Assembly (NCBI GenBank): GCA_022592445.1
Contig: JABYQR010000351.1
Coordinates: forward strand, 1 to 45,073
Direction: 5' to 3'
Origin: Cytidiella melzeri
Lineage: Eukaryota > Basidiomycota > Agaricomycetes > Polyporales > Irpicaceae
Length of the DNA: 45,073 nucleotides
Shown here: positions 21,023-31,448 of the stretch, piece after piece
How positions within the stretch are numbered: position 1 is the first letter of the stretch
How the letters are laid out: each line of letters starts with the position of its first letter
Notes under the pieces: generated by a model
What the model was told of the DNA's origin: nothing
What the model saw: the letters and a program-made list of their open reading frames with translations, nothing else
Database searches by the model: none
Made by a program: the position numbers and the translations under genes

Positions 21023-22239
21023 ATGCAAATTGACCTCTCGCAGATGACCCTCGACAACGCCACGCCTAGCACACCTCGACGCCGGGCCCACGCCACGTCG
21101 TCAACCCCAACGTCGTCTTGCCGCCGTGTGTTCCTTAGCGACGTTCCTGTTGAGGTACCAGATTCCTCCCCCGAATCACGTAAGCATCAATATTTTTGCA
21201 CTAGCATTCAAAATCTGATGTTCCAGAAGTCCACGCTGTCAAGGAAGAGGAACCTGTTACTCCCGTCAAGAATGCCCGATCCCCTCCGGTGACCAACCAG
21301 TCGCTCAGCTACACAGATGGCAGACCTACGCCCCCAGCTGCTGGTAGATACGGAGCGCTGTGGACCGAAGCAATGGAACGCATCAGCCAAGAGTGCAGCC
21401 CTTCCCCTCCTCCTGTGTTGGTGCTATCTCCAACTCCAATGTCTTCTCCGACAACCTCGCCCGTCGCTTCGCCCAGGCTTCGCAGCCACCTTCGAGTCCC
21501 TGTTGCTTCGCCCAGCCCGCGCAACTACATTTGAGTTGCCACTGCTCCTCCCATACCGCCAATGTGGAATTTTGGCAACGACCCATTCGACGACAAGTAC
21601 AGCAACAACGAGTACGTCGACGACGACGATGACAATTTCGATTGCCCAAGCCCCTCGATCTTTGGACGCTCTTGTGGCTCAATCACACCTTCCTCCCCAT
21701 TGGTCATCCAGCTGACGCCAAGCGCTACGCAGAGACCCAGGGAGGCCAATGTCTTTAGCGCAGCAGCTCTGCCTACTCCCGCTAGCCCAACGCCGAGTAA
21801 AAGGCCTAGCTCTCGTTCGTCGTGTGCTTTCACAACGGCGCATTCTCGTACCTCCACAGCACAGTCTCACACTATCACGGAGGAACACTGGCCAACTCGA
21901 GAACGTGAGTCTCTTGATATCTTATATGTCTTTACCTTATCTGTCTGTCCCAGAGCTTGTCAATGTGTACGGCTACGAGTCAGAGTCAGATGATGGAAGG
22001 TACAAAAAAAAAGCTTGGTACGTTGTTATTCGCGGTCACAGACATACTGGCGTGTACAAGAACTGGTAGTCACCCATTTTTGATCTAGTATAAGGCGCTC
22101 ATGATGTTCTAGGAACCGCATTCTTGCTCTCACCAACGGTGTGTCAGGTGCCCACCAGCATGGTGTCAATTTGAAAAGCGAGGGTACAGCCCAATACCAC
22201 GCGGCACTAGGCCGTGGAGAAGTGCGCAGGTTGGGATAG
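21023..22239 (+). pseudogene. KDZ-element gene B, viroplasmin-like (RNase H N-terminal) domain
   Basis: Exons are 21023-21179, 21227-21904, 21954-22065 and 22113-22239, with introns of 47-49 nt in phase. The first ~270 codons are Pro/Ser/Thr-rich and acidic (EYVDDDDDNFD). The end carries KKKAWYVVIRGHRHTGVYKN followed by a GVSGAHQHGV...A-x-x-Y-x-x-ALGRGEVR segment. This is the fold signature of the small caulimovirus-VI/RNase H1 N-terminal domain that binds RNA-DNA hybrid or dsRNA. A TGA at 21532-21534 interrupts exon 2. An ATG at 20828 (MTKKKSGLPPHSKAKAQ) might be an upstream exon, but I could not splice it in frame. Its role in transposition is unknown. Confidence 0.68.
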
Positions 22240-23128
22240 GCATAAAGGGCTCCGGTAGTACATTGATGTCATTGAAAAAAAAACTCGCTGCTAGATACTT
22301 GCAATGTTTTTAAACCGTTCCAATTCCGAGCAATACTATACACGCAATTTGCTCTGTCTTATTGAGAGAACATTGGATCGACTTAGCTATTCATGAGGAA
22401 AAGGAACAAAGGACTGACTCACAGACTCGATGGATGCAGCTTTTTGCGAGCGAAAGGGATAGGGAAGTGGCTGGTATATGTAGTAGACTCTGCCTAACAT
22501 GCCCAGAGAGTTGTAGAACTCGTCCAATGGTCCATACTATTAAAAAATAACACGCATATGTTGACAGTCACATTGAGATCATTGTGCTATTTTTTAACCG
22601 AACGAACGAGGGCGAGGTTGAAGCTAGCAGTGAGAGAGATAGGTTGTGCAGGCTGAAGCGGCGTGAATCTTGAAGATGGCTTGTGCATTGCGCTTGGCCA
22701 AACCTGAATCCGCGCGTTATCTCAAAACTGGCTCTGCTCAATCCGTCACCAACAACTCCTTGCATCTGTACTCTGTAGTACACACTTTGACTTTAACTGC
22801 TCTTCTTCTTGCTACGTGAATATTTCTACGCGCATAGAACACGTGCAATAAATTTGGGGACACGCGATTGCGTGCAGGCTTGTTTTTCCTCATCACGCAC
22901 CAGCATGTATTGCTCTCTTTCCCCTCCCCTTCAACCCCTCGTTTTCTTCCTCCTCCCATTTCTTTGCTCATGCATTGAGTGTCCAGCTCAATGCAGCAGT
23001 CACAATGAAAAGCTAAAGGTCGGCCGCGAGGAAGAAACGGCAAGCTGACAACAGTCGACCCCGCGCAGCAGTCAATCAGTCAACAGCATCAACAGAGAGA
23101 AAAAAGAGTTACGCTATCAACTGCTCGG
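22240..23128. other. Spacer between KDZ genes B and transposase
   Basis: No coding frame or repeat can be supported. It presumably holds the gene B terminator and the transposase promoter; a C/T-rich run lies at 22910-22965. Confidence 0.4.
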
Positions 23129-26100
23129 TTGGTCACAACAGCTCGTGGACGCCTTGGTGCTGTTCATACCAGCGTAGTTTTGGTGCCCCACACCCTCTCA
23201 GACAACTATACGGGCAACACTGGTCCCGACAACCACGACACAAGTCCCGATGACGCGGAACCTCCCGTCATCCACATGCAAATTGGCGCAAAGCGTCCGA
23301 ATATATCTCATATTGCTGCAGTGAGTACAAGTAGCTCTTCGCTTTTGCATGACATGTTGTACTGACTTCCGGCAGGATCATATTCAAGATTGGGTACCGT
23401 TTTGAGCGTGGTATTTGGACGAGGTGATTCGACGCGATGGGCCAGGAAACAACGCCGCGTCTTCTGCTATGAAGTGCAACATGTGTCGTAAGGAGGGTCT
23501 AGATACTACGGGGGTTTATTGGTGTCTGGATTGCGATGGTTGCCAGTTACTGTGCGCTTGCTGCGTAACAGAGGACCACAGTATACGGAGCCTTCACAAC
23601 ATCGAGGTGAGCCGTTTGCTCTGGCGTTCACCTAATATGCTTACACCTACGCAGAAATGGAACCACAAATACTTTGAACAGTGCTCACTTCGCGAGCTTG
23701 ACTTGGTCGTGCACTTGGGCCATGAAGGCCGTAAGTGTCCAAATCCTGGACACCGGAAGACAAAGCTCGTTGTAGGTCACACCAACGGATTCCATGAGGT
23801 CGACGTGATCTTCTGCGCCTGTATCTCGCAAGAAGAGGGGCTCGTTCCAGACTGGACCCAGCTTCTTCGACACGGCTGGTTTCCCGCGTCTCGCCAACGT
23901 ATCAACACGACATTTACGATTCGCATGCTTGAGTTCTTCCACGAGCTCACACTACAGGGAAAGACGAGTCTGTACGACTTTCACAAGACCTTGTGCCGTG
24001 TCACAGATAACTCTGGCAGAGTTACTTCCTGGGTACGTGCGGGTTTCTATTAGTATAGCGGACACTGATCTTATATCTCACAGAATTGATATAAACAGCT
24101 CCATTTGGTCCTGCGTCAATGGCGCAATCTTCAGTTACTTAAACGCAGCGGCCGCGGGCATGAGCCAAATGGTATCGAGAAGACACCGGAAGGGGCCTGC
24201 ATAATCGAATGCGCTGCTTGCCCTCACCTGGGGCGCAATCTTCCGGAAGACTGGACAAATGCACCCCCGCATGTAGCGTAAGTCTTGTCTCCGATGAGCA
24301 TGTTCGCGTGCTGATAAAATGCTTAGATGGCTCTATGTTCTGTTTCTCATGCTGGACGCCAACTTCCGCCTAAAACTCAAGGACCGCAGCTTCAAAGACG
24401 TTGAGCTCAGCGCAGGCTGGGGATATTTTGTAGAAGACTCCAAGTATCAGTCATTCATCGGTCAGATGGGACAACAGCAAGAGGTGAGTTTACGCTAATG
24501 GTAATATCTACAAGGTCTGACATTCTATGACTAGGTCAATAGCTGCTCGGCTGAGCACAACGCAATTCGCAACGCCAATGTGCCGCATGGCGGCTACCTT
24601 GTGTCCGGGACCGCGGGATGCTTATGTAATTGACATCTGCTCGTACGAGGGAACGGACTCGCCGATCTGCAAAAGGGAGAAAAGTAAGTTCTTACCAAAG
24701 ATCATGTGCATGCATACCACTGAGACTCGCGCCTGCATAGATACTGCACGATGGATTACATCCTGCTCAGCACCCTTATTGGAACCTCCACTGCGGTTTT
24801 CCTCACTTACGACATTGCCTGCCAGTACTCCAAGAATTTCGCAAGACGGGTGACTGACTTCCCTCCCTGTATGCGACTCGATTCGCCTCGTGTTTCATTG
24901 TTGCGCTGGGCTATACCCGGGAAGCACTGGCGTGTCCATGGCGAGAAGGACCATTCGCAGTTCTCGCTGAATTACTTGCCTTATTCGGGACGCACTTACG
25001 GAGAGGGTATCGAAACAGGCTGGGCGCACATGAACCCGGTCTCCATGAGTATGAAAGAAATGGCCCCAAGTGCGCGCCGAGAAGTACTCAATGATCATTG
25101 GAGCTTGTGGAACTGGCAGAAGACCCTGGGGTTCGGTAAGTGACTTGTTGTGTTCTGCTTGCTATGACCTCTTGCTTATGACATTGATGTAGGCACACTA
25201 CTCCTACGCAACTTGCAACAAGCTGTCAACTCGCAGGTGAAGCACGAAGCTATTTTCAAAGACTTCAACAAGACTTTCTCGTCGGAAACAATTGCGAAAT
25301 GGAAAGAAGACATCGAACGCTGGGAAGCCGACCCTTTCTCTAGTCCCGACCCCTTTATCGAGGATGGCAAATGTGAGTCGGCTGCTGGCACATTTCCAGT
25401 GTTTATTTACTTTCTATCAATAGCTGCAACACTCAATGAGATCAAGCTCATGATTGCCACTGAAGAGTCGCTCGACGTAGCACGGGGAATTCTGTCTCTA
25501 CACAAAGTTTCCCCGTTGTTGTTTCTACAGATTGGGCTGGAACTTGAAGATGCGCAGTAAGTCCAATTTGATGAGAGACTTTGTTTGTAGGTCTTGCTAA
25601 CAAAACTTTCTAGGCACGTCATTCGGCTACGCGCAAAGACGAAGCAGTCACCGGCGGACCTTGTCAGCCTTCAGACAAAGAGAAACGCCCTTGCGCATCG
25701 TATTGAAGCCTGGCGCAAAGTCCAAGAAGTGTACATGCCCTGTGCAGGTGCACTTCTCGATGCTTGGACAGCATCTGCAGCCGCCACCATGGACGACAAC
25801 GACAACAGCAACAACAACGACAACAATGACGACGATGTTGTCATGCCAGCTCATGTAGAAGATATCCCTCTTTTCCTCCCATCGTCTCTCCCTGCTCATC
25901 TACGTGCTGACGGGTCAGTGAAATCCCTGACTCAAAAGGAAACTTGGCTCCGCGTTGCCATTGCTGACGACGCGTTAGCCGACATCCGTCATCTTTGCCG
26001 CACCATGGCCGGCGTAAGCCAGTTCAAGCAGCTCAATGTGTCCGGTACCGGTCAAAAGGCTAACACGCGGGTTCAAAACCTGTACAGCAAGTTTAAAGGC

Positions 26101-26757
26101 AAGGTTACTACTGCAGCTACGCGCTATCGCGCTGCATACGCAGCCCTACAGGTCCTTCAGCCAGATGGGGATTGGACCATGCGACTTCGAGCCCTCGCCG
26201 ACAAGGATATCACTGGCCCCGGAAACAACGACGGCGATCGGCCACTCGGAGAGGGACATCACAAGATGTCCTGGATATGGCTTGTGCCACGGTCTCGTGC
26301 TGGCGAAAGCACCAACAATACGGACCCAGCAGAGTTTGGCCAGAGTATGCAGGCCAAGTGGTCGAAGATTTGTGCTCATGTGCGGCGATGGGCGGAGGAG
26401 TCTCAGCTTCTCCAGGAGGAGATGAGGCGGGTCGTTGTGTTCTTTGACTGGAAGGCTCGGTGGTGGCGTGAGCAAGCGCGTCTACGCTGTGGAAACATTT
26501 CCGCGTCTCTTGCCAGTGGGCTCACCGCTTATGCAGAGAAGCAGGCCCACATGTACGAGGCTTTGTCACTCAAGTTCTACAACATGTGGAACCCTTTTTT
26601 CACGGCTCGAAGACTCCTCGCACAATGGGCACCACCGCATTCGACTTCAACACAGCACCCTCAGCCTCAGCCGGAACAAAGAGCGCGAGCGCCAGTGGAA
26701 GATGACTTGGAGGAATACTCGGACGTGTCGATCACATCGAATGGAGACTTGGAATGA
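23129..26757 (+). pseudogene. KDZ transposase with CxC cysteine cluster, three nonsense codons
   Basis: Exons are 23129-23320, 23376-23606, 23655-24032, 24084-24277, 24327-24483, 24535-24683, 24741-25135, 25193-25372, 25424-25556 and 25614-26757, with ten-for-ten GT-AG junctions in phase. The N-terminal cysteine cluster reads CNMCRKEGLDTTGVYWCLDC then CACCVTEDHS, which is the CxC2-type domain. The KDZ core follows: FCACISQEEGL, LLKRSGRGHEPNG, IIECAACPHLGRNLP, LYVLFLMLDANFRLKLKDR (catalytic D), SCSAEHNAI, DLQKGEK, FLTYDIACQYSKNF (D), HGEKDHSQFSLNY and GEGIETGWAHMNPVSMSMKE (E-containing). In-frame TGAs at 23403-23405, 24087-24089 and 24631-24633 sit where family members have Arg. The C-terminus is acidic and helical. 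Confidence 0.88.
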
Positions 26758-26929
26758 TTGTGTACATGTAATAATTGTGTTCTGACTATCAAAAATGTTG
26801 AGCGTTGCATTATCAAGCTTTGAGAATGAGCGGCTGGAAAGAACAAGCTATAAAGGTAAGATTGCGATTGAGCTGTTCAGATACTACTCAATGTATTATT
26901 ATGAACTATGTCTGATGTTAGCCTAGATG
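26758..26929 (+). other. 3' flank of the transposase gene
   Basis: Short AT-rich sequence between the stop codon and the right inverted end. It is likely 3' UTR; no distinct polyadenylation signal stands out. Confidence 0.4.
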
Positions 26930-27470
26930 AGCTCCACCCATTAACCAGGCATAATCAGACCCAGCTGGCCGAGCTGGCCGAGCTAAGGGAGCCAAATTGG
27001 GACCCCCGAATGCCACCAAGGCGCAGGAGCCAAATTGGGATTCCAAAAAGGGAAAGCACTCAACGCTCGGACACAGCCGAGGATCACGCGGATATGCAGC
27101 GTGCAAAACCAAACCGGGTTTTGAACCGGCTGCAGCAACCATGGTATGTATTACAAAGGGTGCGGGTGTTGTGAAAAGCACCTGGAAGGACCCCGAAAGC
27201 ATATTAGCAGGGCCAGGATATATTACAGTAGCTACCGGTATGTATTACAACTGCCTGCCGGTATGTATTACAAGGGCAGGGTAGTATTACAGTTGACTGG
27301 CTACAATTACAATGTATATACAGCAGCTTGTACAACAATTACAACACATTGGCTGTGTATTACAATAACAACCACAGAGGATTGTCATAATGACAATGTG
27401 GTTGTAACATAAACACTATTTTGTAGGTAGTTTACCTAGGATTGTATTACAATCCTAAGTACCACTACTG
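26930..27470 (-). repeat. Right inverted end of the KDZ transposon
   Basis: This is the reverse-orientation match of 17717-18214, with its tip at 27470 (CAGTAGTGGTACTTAGG on the minus strand). It has the same palindrome and TGTAATACAT boxes. It is ~40 bp longer than the left end because of extra sequence near the inner border (26935-27010). Confidence 0.82.
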
Positions 27471-27605
27471 CAAGGACTACTTTGTACTCCCCATTACCAC
27501 TCTCACCAACACTCTACTCTCTATATCTCTATCTCCCCCTCAAGTCAAACACTTATCTGGTGAGTGTAACCCTTACTGTTTCAATCATCACATGATCACA
27601 ACAAC
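27471..27605 (+). repeat. Leader-like repeat shared with 33290-33400
   Basis: The stretch ACTCTCTATATCTCTATCTCC...CTTATCTGGTGAGTGTAACC resembles 33340-33400 (TCTCTATCTCCATCAACTCC...CTTACCTGGTGAGTAGTAACC). Both keep a splice-donor-like CTGGTGAGT. It is probably the end of an LTR or a shared transcribed leader. Confidence 0.45.
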
Positions 27606-27938
27606 TTGCGGCAAGAGATTTTACCTCTACTCCGCGAGCATGTGTACAATCAAGACAAGTCTATGCCTGTTGATTGGGCGCCACCAAGAGATTTGGATCT
27701 TGATGACAAGAAAACAGCTATGCGGTGGGCGCTTGCATGGGAGCAAGCTGAACTAGATACAGCTACTGCCACCAAAATCACCAAGGATTTACCATCCACA
27801 GCATCTCACACTGGGAGGAAGCTATCCTGGAATAGATTGGGCAGCTGGTTCCGTCCCAAACCAACTTCAAAGCAAGATAGCAATGAGCAACCTCCAATGT
27901 CACAAGGTAGCTACCAGAGCATGTATAATTCACAGTGA
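27606..27938 (+). CDS. Hypothetical ORF, 110 codons
   Basis: The frame reads LRQEILPLLREHVYNQDKSM, DWAPPRDLDLDDKKTAMRW and ALAWEQAELDTATATKITKD, then SWNRLGSWFRPKPTSKQ. The composition is protein-like and there is no stop, but there is no good ATG at the start. A GTGAGT upstream suggests an upstream exon. No family recognised. It may be the first ORF of the element whose leader precedes it. Confidence 0.35.
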   Translation: MRQEILPLLREHVYNQDKSMPVDWAPPRDLDLDDKKTAMRWALAWEQAELDTATATKITKDLPSTASHTGRKLSWNRLGSWFRPKPTSKQDSNEQPPMSQGSYQSMYNSQ

Positions 27939-28290
27939 TTTGTCACACAGTTGTGTAGTCTGTAGTTAGAGATAGTATTTGTGCTCTAAAACTAGCTTGC
28001 ACCAGTACAGAGAGTTAGACTGTGACTCTAGAGTAGCTGACCTATGTTCTTAAGTTCATTAGTCATGTATATGTCTTACATTCCATGTCAGCCCCAGCCT
28101 GTTTATGCAGTATTGTGTGTATATTATAGCTGCCCCATGTACATTGGGCAGCTAAAAGGGATCATTAACTTACATTGCTTGCAAGAAATTCAGAAATGCA
28201 TGTGCTTACACATTGCACCTGGGTGATACTTCTTTTGCCAGTTTAAAGGGCCTTTTGACAAGGGCTAGACGTGACAAAAAGGGACACAAT
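27939..28290. other. Non-coding, flanks the copia element
   Basis: No coding or repeat signal is seen. The last five bases (28286-28290, ACAAT) are the left target duplication of the copia element. Confidence 0.45.
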
Positions 28291-28462
28291 TATTGAAGTG
28301 AGGAGTGGGCACGGGCAAGACGAGGTGAACCACTTGATAGAAGAGCAGACAAGCTGTAGATACATGATGTAGGTACTTCTAGATTAGATTCCCAATCAAC
28401 TGTATAGTCTGGGAAACTCCGCGTAGTGTGAGTTGCACCGGCGAGGTGCTCACCCAACAATA
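28291..28462 (-). repeat. 3' LTR of the Gag-only copia element
   Basis: This 172-bp LTR has the perfect 5-bp inverted termini TATTG/CAATA. It abuts target duplication ACAAT on its outer side. Confidence 0.9.
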
Positions 28463-28789
28463 CGCCCACTCAACACATAGCTACAAGGGGTTTACAAACA
28501 GAAGAACAGGAAGAAAACAAAGTAAAAAGCATGATGCACCCACTGAAACGAGAGTGATAACAAAAGACAAGAAAATGCATGAATATGAAAGAATGCCCAG
28601 TACTTGCAGCAGCAGCCAACCCTCCGCGCCAGACCCATCTGACTGTACCTGTTGCTCTGCTCTACCCTCCCAGGCCCTGATACATGCAGCTGTAGCCAAC
28701 CCTCCAGGCCAGACGTGACTGCCCGTCTATGGTGCACTACCCTGCCCTCACAGGCAACGATAACAATGATGGTAAAATGAATGATGGAT

Positions 28790-29626
28790 TCACAACAACT
28801 GAATGGTCTCCACCTGAGCTGTCTTAGTGTGGAGCATATCCTTTGAGTCCTTTGAGTCCTCAGAGCTGGCACCCATGCATGGAGCTGGAGCTGGGCAGTT
28901 CCGAGCAACATGGCCCTGCGCGCTACAGCAGTCGCAGCCTTTTGAAGAGGATGAGGAGCTGGTCTTGGCTTTGGGCGTAGAAGACATGTTCTTCTTGGCG
29001 TAGGACCTAGCAACAAGTGGAATGATGGCCTCAGGGTCCTGGCTCTTTATCTGGTCCCCAGCCTCTTACAAAGAAGTGCTGACACCAGCAACAGTGAGTG
29101 TAGCTGTGGACTGCATGAGCGAGGTTGCAATGGCAGTGAACAAGGAATAAAGGTTGAAGATAAGGACATCCGTGATTTCCTCCTCAGAGAGAGTCGTGCC
29201 AATGGCCTGAAGTTTTGAAGCAAGTGTGACAATGCCAGTGACAGATTTGTTGATAGGCTTTTCAGGATTGTGGACATACGGGTACAGCTGATGCTTCAGC
29301 ATGATACAAGGTGCGCGCCCACTGCGAGCATACAGCGCTGGCAATGCAGCCCAAGCTGCAGGTCCAGTCTCACATGCACGCACATGAATAGTCTGACTCT
29401 CCTCCACAGTCAGCCCTATTGCAGTGAGTCCCTCCTCCGAGCACCTATCCCACTCTGCCCTTTCATCCACATCCTTAGCAGCTGGACAAGTGGCTGTTCC
29501 ATCAACAACATGCCAGATCCCTGCTCAGCAGAAGATCATCTTCATGGCAAACAACCAGTCATAGTAGTTGCTAGCATTGAGCTTGGTAACGGTAGCAAGG
29601 AGCAAGTTGACATTGACGGGAGCCAT
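28790..29626 (-). pseudogene. Copia Gag with CCHC zinc knuckle, two stops
   Basis: Starting at ATG 29626 the frame has TKLNASNYYDWLFAMKMIF, IWHVVDGTATCP, then ACETGPAAWAALPALYAR, LKHQLYPY and TLSEEEITDVLIFNL. This is the standard copia Gag order. Near the C-terminus is a zinc knuckle CDCCSAQGHVARNC (C-x2-C-x4-H-x4-C). TGA at 29525-29527 (after MIFC) and TAA at 29066-29068 (after STSL, probably CAA) interrupt it. Protease, integrase, RT and RNase H are missing: after Gag only ~330 bp, with a short imperfect duplication (GCAGC...CAACCCTCC at ~28610-28715), remain before the LTR. Confidence 0.8.
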
Positions 29627-29676
29627 GATAGCAAGCAGCGAGTAAAGAATGAGAGCAAGTTAAGTGAGCAGTGGCT

Positions 29677-29690
29677 TGGGGCTCATAACC
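29677..29690 (-). other. Half-tRNA(iMet) primer-binding site
   Basis: GGTTATGAGCCCCA on the minus strand starts at the first base after the LTR. It is complementary to the initiator tRNA-Met anticodon stem-loop (GGGCTCATAACC). Confidence 0.85.
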
Positions 29691-29862
29691 TATTGAAGTG
29701 AGGAGCGGGCGCGGGAAAGACAAGGTAAACCACTTGATGGAAGAGCAGACAAGCCTTAGATACATGATGTAGGTACTTCTAGGTTAGATTCCCAATCAAC
29801 TGTATAGTCCGGGAAACTCTGCATAGTGTGAGTTGCACCGGCGAAACGCTCACCCAACAATA
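29691..29862 (-). repeat. 5' LTR of the Gag-only copia element
   Basis: This is the partner of 28291-28462, with the same length and termini. The outer target duplication ACAAT is at 29863-29867. Confidence 0.9.
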
Positions 29863-29866
29863 ACAA

Positions 29867-30180
29867 TGTGAAAAATGATGAGGAGGTGATGGTCTGCATG
29901 AAGCATAAGACTTGTACCAACCATAAACACTTTATACAAAAGTCTAGTCCAGTAGAGACCTGATTAGTATTGGTACTACTTGCTATGTAATACAGGAGAG
30001 TTTTGACTACCTAGCTCAGCAAAGACCAAGAGGTCAAGATGAGGGGCTAGGAGCATACATGCAGCAGCTTATATAGACTTCAGAGCCTGCACACAGACCA
30101 GGCTTGGCATGAAGTTGTGTGTGAAGAAAGTCCAATAGAACTATGTCAAGATCACAAACAAACCAATGATGAGCAAGGAA
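29867..30180 (-). repeat. Fragment of chromovirus LTR (family C)
   Basis: It aligns with the first ~310 bp of 41722-42434 in the same orientation. Landmarks are TCTAG(T/C)CCAGTA(G/A)AGACC, CAAAGACCAAGAGGTC(A/G)AGATG, GGGGCTAGGAGC and TATATAGACTTCAG. After about 30150 similarity is lost. It is more diverged than expected for a young copy, and the copia element inserted at its edge. Confidence 0.65.
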
Positions 30181-30189
30181 GTGATGACA

Positions 30190-30446
30190 GAGAGAAACAC
30201 TGAGCAAACTCACACAGACATTGACAAATCAGGTGTGAGTGATGAGGAGGAGGTGGGATGCGGCAACAAGGGATCAACCAATAGTGAGCTAAAGACCAGA
30301 TGATATGAGAATATTTAGTACAAGGTGGACATCATCTAAAGACCAGGAGATAGAGTCTGAGGCATTTAGAGAGCTACAGGATGAGTTCATATACATCTCA
30401 GACAAGGACCCTGATGCCAGGTCTGTTCTCCTAACACTGCCATAGT
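30190..30446 (+). other. Unassigned, with a short coding-like tail
   Basis: Around 30298-30446 one frame reads FSTRWTSSKDQEIESEAFRE and LQDEFIYISDKDPDARSVLL before a TAG. It looks protein-like, but it is too short to classify. Confidence 0.25.
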
Positions 30447-30479
30447 AATGTATGTTGTGCTATGGTGTAATGAACTTCT

Positions 30480-30860
30480 GATTTTAACTCCTGCTGAGAG
30501 AGTAGTGATTGTGAAACCTTGTGAACCAATCAAATGCAGTGCTTGCTGCCAATGTAACCATGTACTGTTGATGTCTGAACTGCCTCACCCCCATTGGAAC
30601 CGCCACAGTTGTAACTCCTGCTTAGTAAGTAGTGGCTGTGAAACTTTATGGACCAATTGAATGCAGCGCTGGCTGCTGATGAAACCACATCCAGCTGATA
30701 TCTGCGCTGCCTCACCCCCATCAGAGCTGCCACAGGCTGTGTTCTGATTGTAACTCCTGCTTAAAGAGAAACTGGTGGTTGTGAAACTGTATGGAATAAT
30801 GAAAGGCAGCACTTGCTGCTGATGCAACCATGTCCTGTTGATGTCTGAGCTGCCTCAGCG
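30480..30860 (-). repeat. Dispersed 143-bp tandem repeat, copy E (inverted)
   Basis: About three units of the same tandem repeat as at 2036-2463 and 8659-9540 lie here in reverse orientation (GTACTGTTGATGTCTGAACTG, GTAACTCCTGCTTA, GTGAAAC blocks), 21 kb from the nearest other copy. Confidence 0.75.
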
Positions 30861-31114
30861 GAAATAACTAATATAGTAATGAAAATAGAAGTAGGAATAG
30901 TGACATAGCAAAGCGGATACTCAGAGTGTGTGTGGGGGAGGAACATACAAAATTAGATCATGACATAGACAGATAACTAAATGAATAAGAGGAATGGATA
31001 GGATACAAACGGATTGCAGAACACACGAGACGGAAAGATGAAGATGACGAGCCGGAAGGAGGATAAGATATTATTGGAGAACAATGAGGCCTGATCGACC
31101 CGGCATTTTGTAGT
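30861..31114. other. Non-coding, purine-rich
   Basis: Nothing recognisable. It is the flank of the MITE and pogo element that follow. Confidence 0.4.
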
Positions 31115-31250
31115 CGACTACAACGTAATTCCCCGCCAAAAACAAATTATTCGCTGTCAAAATAAGGTGAAATAAGTTGTTGTGGAAATAAGTTGAATTA
31201 AGCGCTGGATTATTTTATTTGGCGGGGGACTATTCCATAATGCGACTACA
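31115..31250. mobile_element. 120-bp hAT-like MITE with 8-bp target duplication
   Basis: The body is 31123-31242. Its ends are imperfect inverted repeats sharing CCCCGCCAAA followed by AT-rich sequence (left TTCCCCGCCAAAAAC; right, reversed, CCCCCGCCAAATAAAA). The flanking CGACTACA at 31115-31122 and 31243-31250 is a perfect 8-bp direct repeat, the length typical of hAT elements. Removing it restores TAGTCGACTACAGTCGACTC, the pogo tip with its TA. So it landed exactly at the end of the pogo element. Confidence 0.75.
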
Positions 31251-31310
31251 GTCGACTCTCTCATAACCCATACCCCTCCGTGGACACAAAAAGGTATGGG
31301 TTATGGGGAT
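31249..31310 (+). repeat. Pogo terminal repeat and subterminal hairpin
   Basis: CAGTCGACTCTC at 31249 directly follows TA, as expected for a Tc1/mariner-superfamily tip. Just inside, CATAACCCATACC (31262-31274) and GGTATGGGTTATG (31293-31305) form a perfect 13-bp inverted repeat with an 18-nt gap. Confidence 0.6.
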
Positions 31311-31448
31311 TATGGGTTACAAGGAAGTTCCCACAATAAGCGCCCATCGGTCGTCAAAAAAATTCAAGTGCCCAAGTACACCATGTAGAGACACGACGTA
31401 GTAGCTAATACATGAAGTGTTACTAGATGCAGTATGAGCAAATATAAA

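Larger units (their letters stand above)
17717..27470. mobile_element. KDZ (Kyakuja-type) DNA transposon, 9.75 kb, three genes
   Basis: Inverted ends at 17717-18214 and 26930-27470 bound one minus-strand gene (18442-20696) and two plus-strand genes (21023-22239, 23129-26757). The last encodes a CxC-domain KDZ transposase. KDZ elements are large, often multigene transposons that are abundant in Agaricomycetes. All three genes contain TGA stops, so this copy can no longer move on its own. The 750-bp gap 22240-23128 separates the two plus-strand genes. Confidence 0.82.
28291..29862 (-). mobile_element. Complete Gag-only Ty1/copia element with 172-bp LTRs
   Basis: LTRs at 28291-28462 and 29691-29862 are both 172 bp and share identical ends, TATTG...CAATA. 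The target duplication ACAAT at 28286-28290 and 29863-29867 is perfect. Directly inside the 5' LTR on the minus strand (29690-29677) is GGTTATGAGCCCCA, the complement of the initiator-tRNA-Met anticodon arm, i.e. half-tRNA priming as in copia. Only 1.23 kb of internal sequence remains, encoding Gag, so it needs enzymes from another copy. The LTRs differ at about 15 sites by eye, nearly all transitions. Confidence 0.93.

Noticed and set aside
17709..27478. 8-bp target duplication for the KDZ element
   Set aside because: The flanks TTAACTTA and CAAGGACT do not match; one or both outer junctions have been altered, or the true tip is slightly different.
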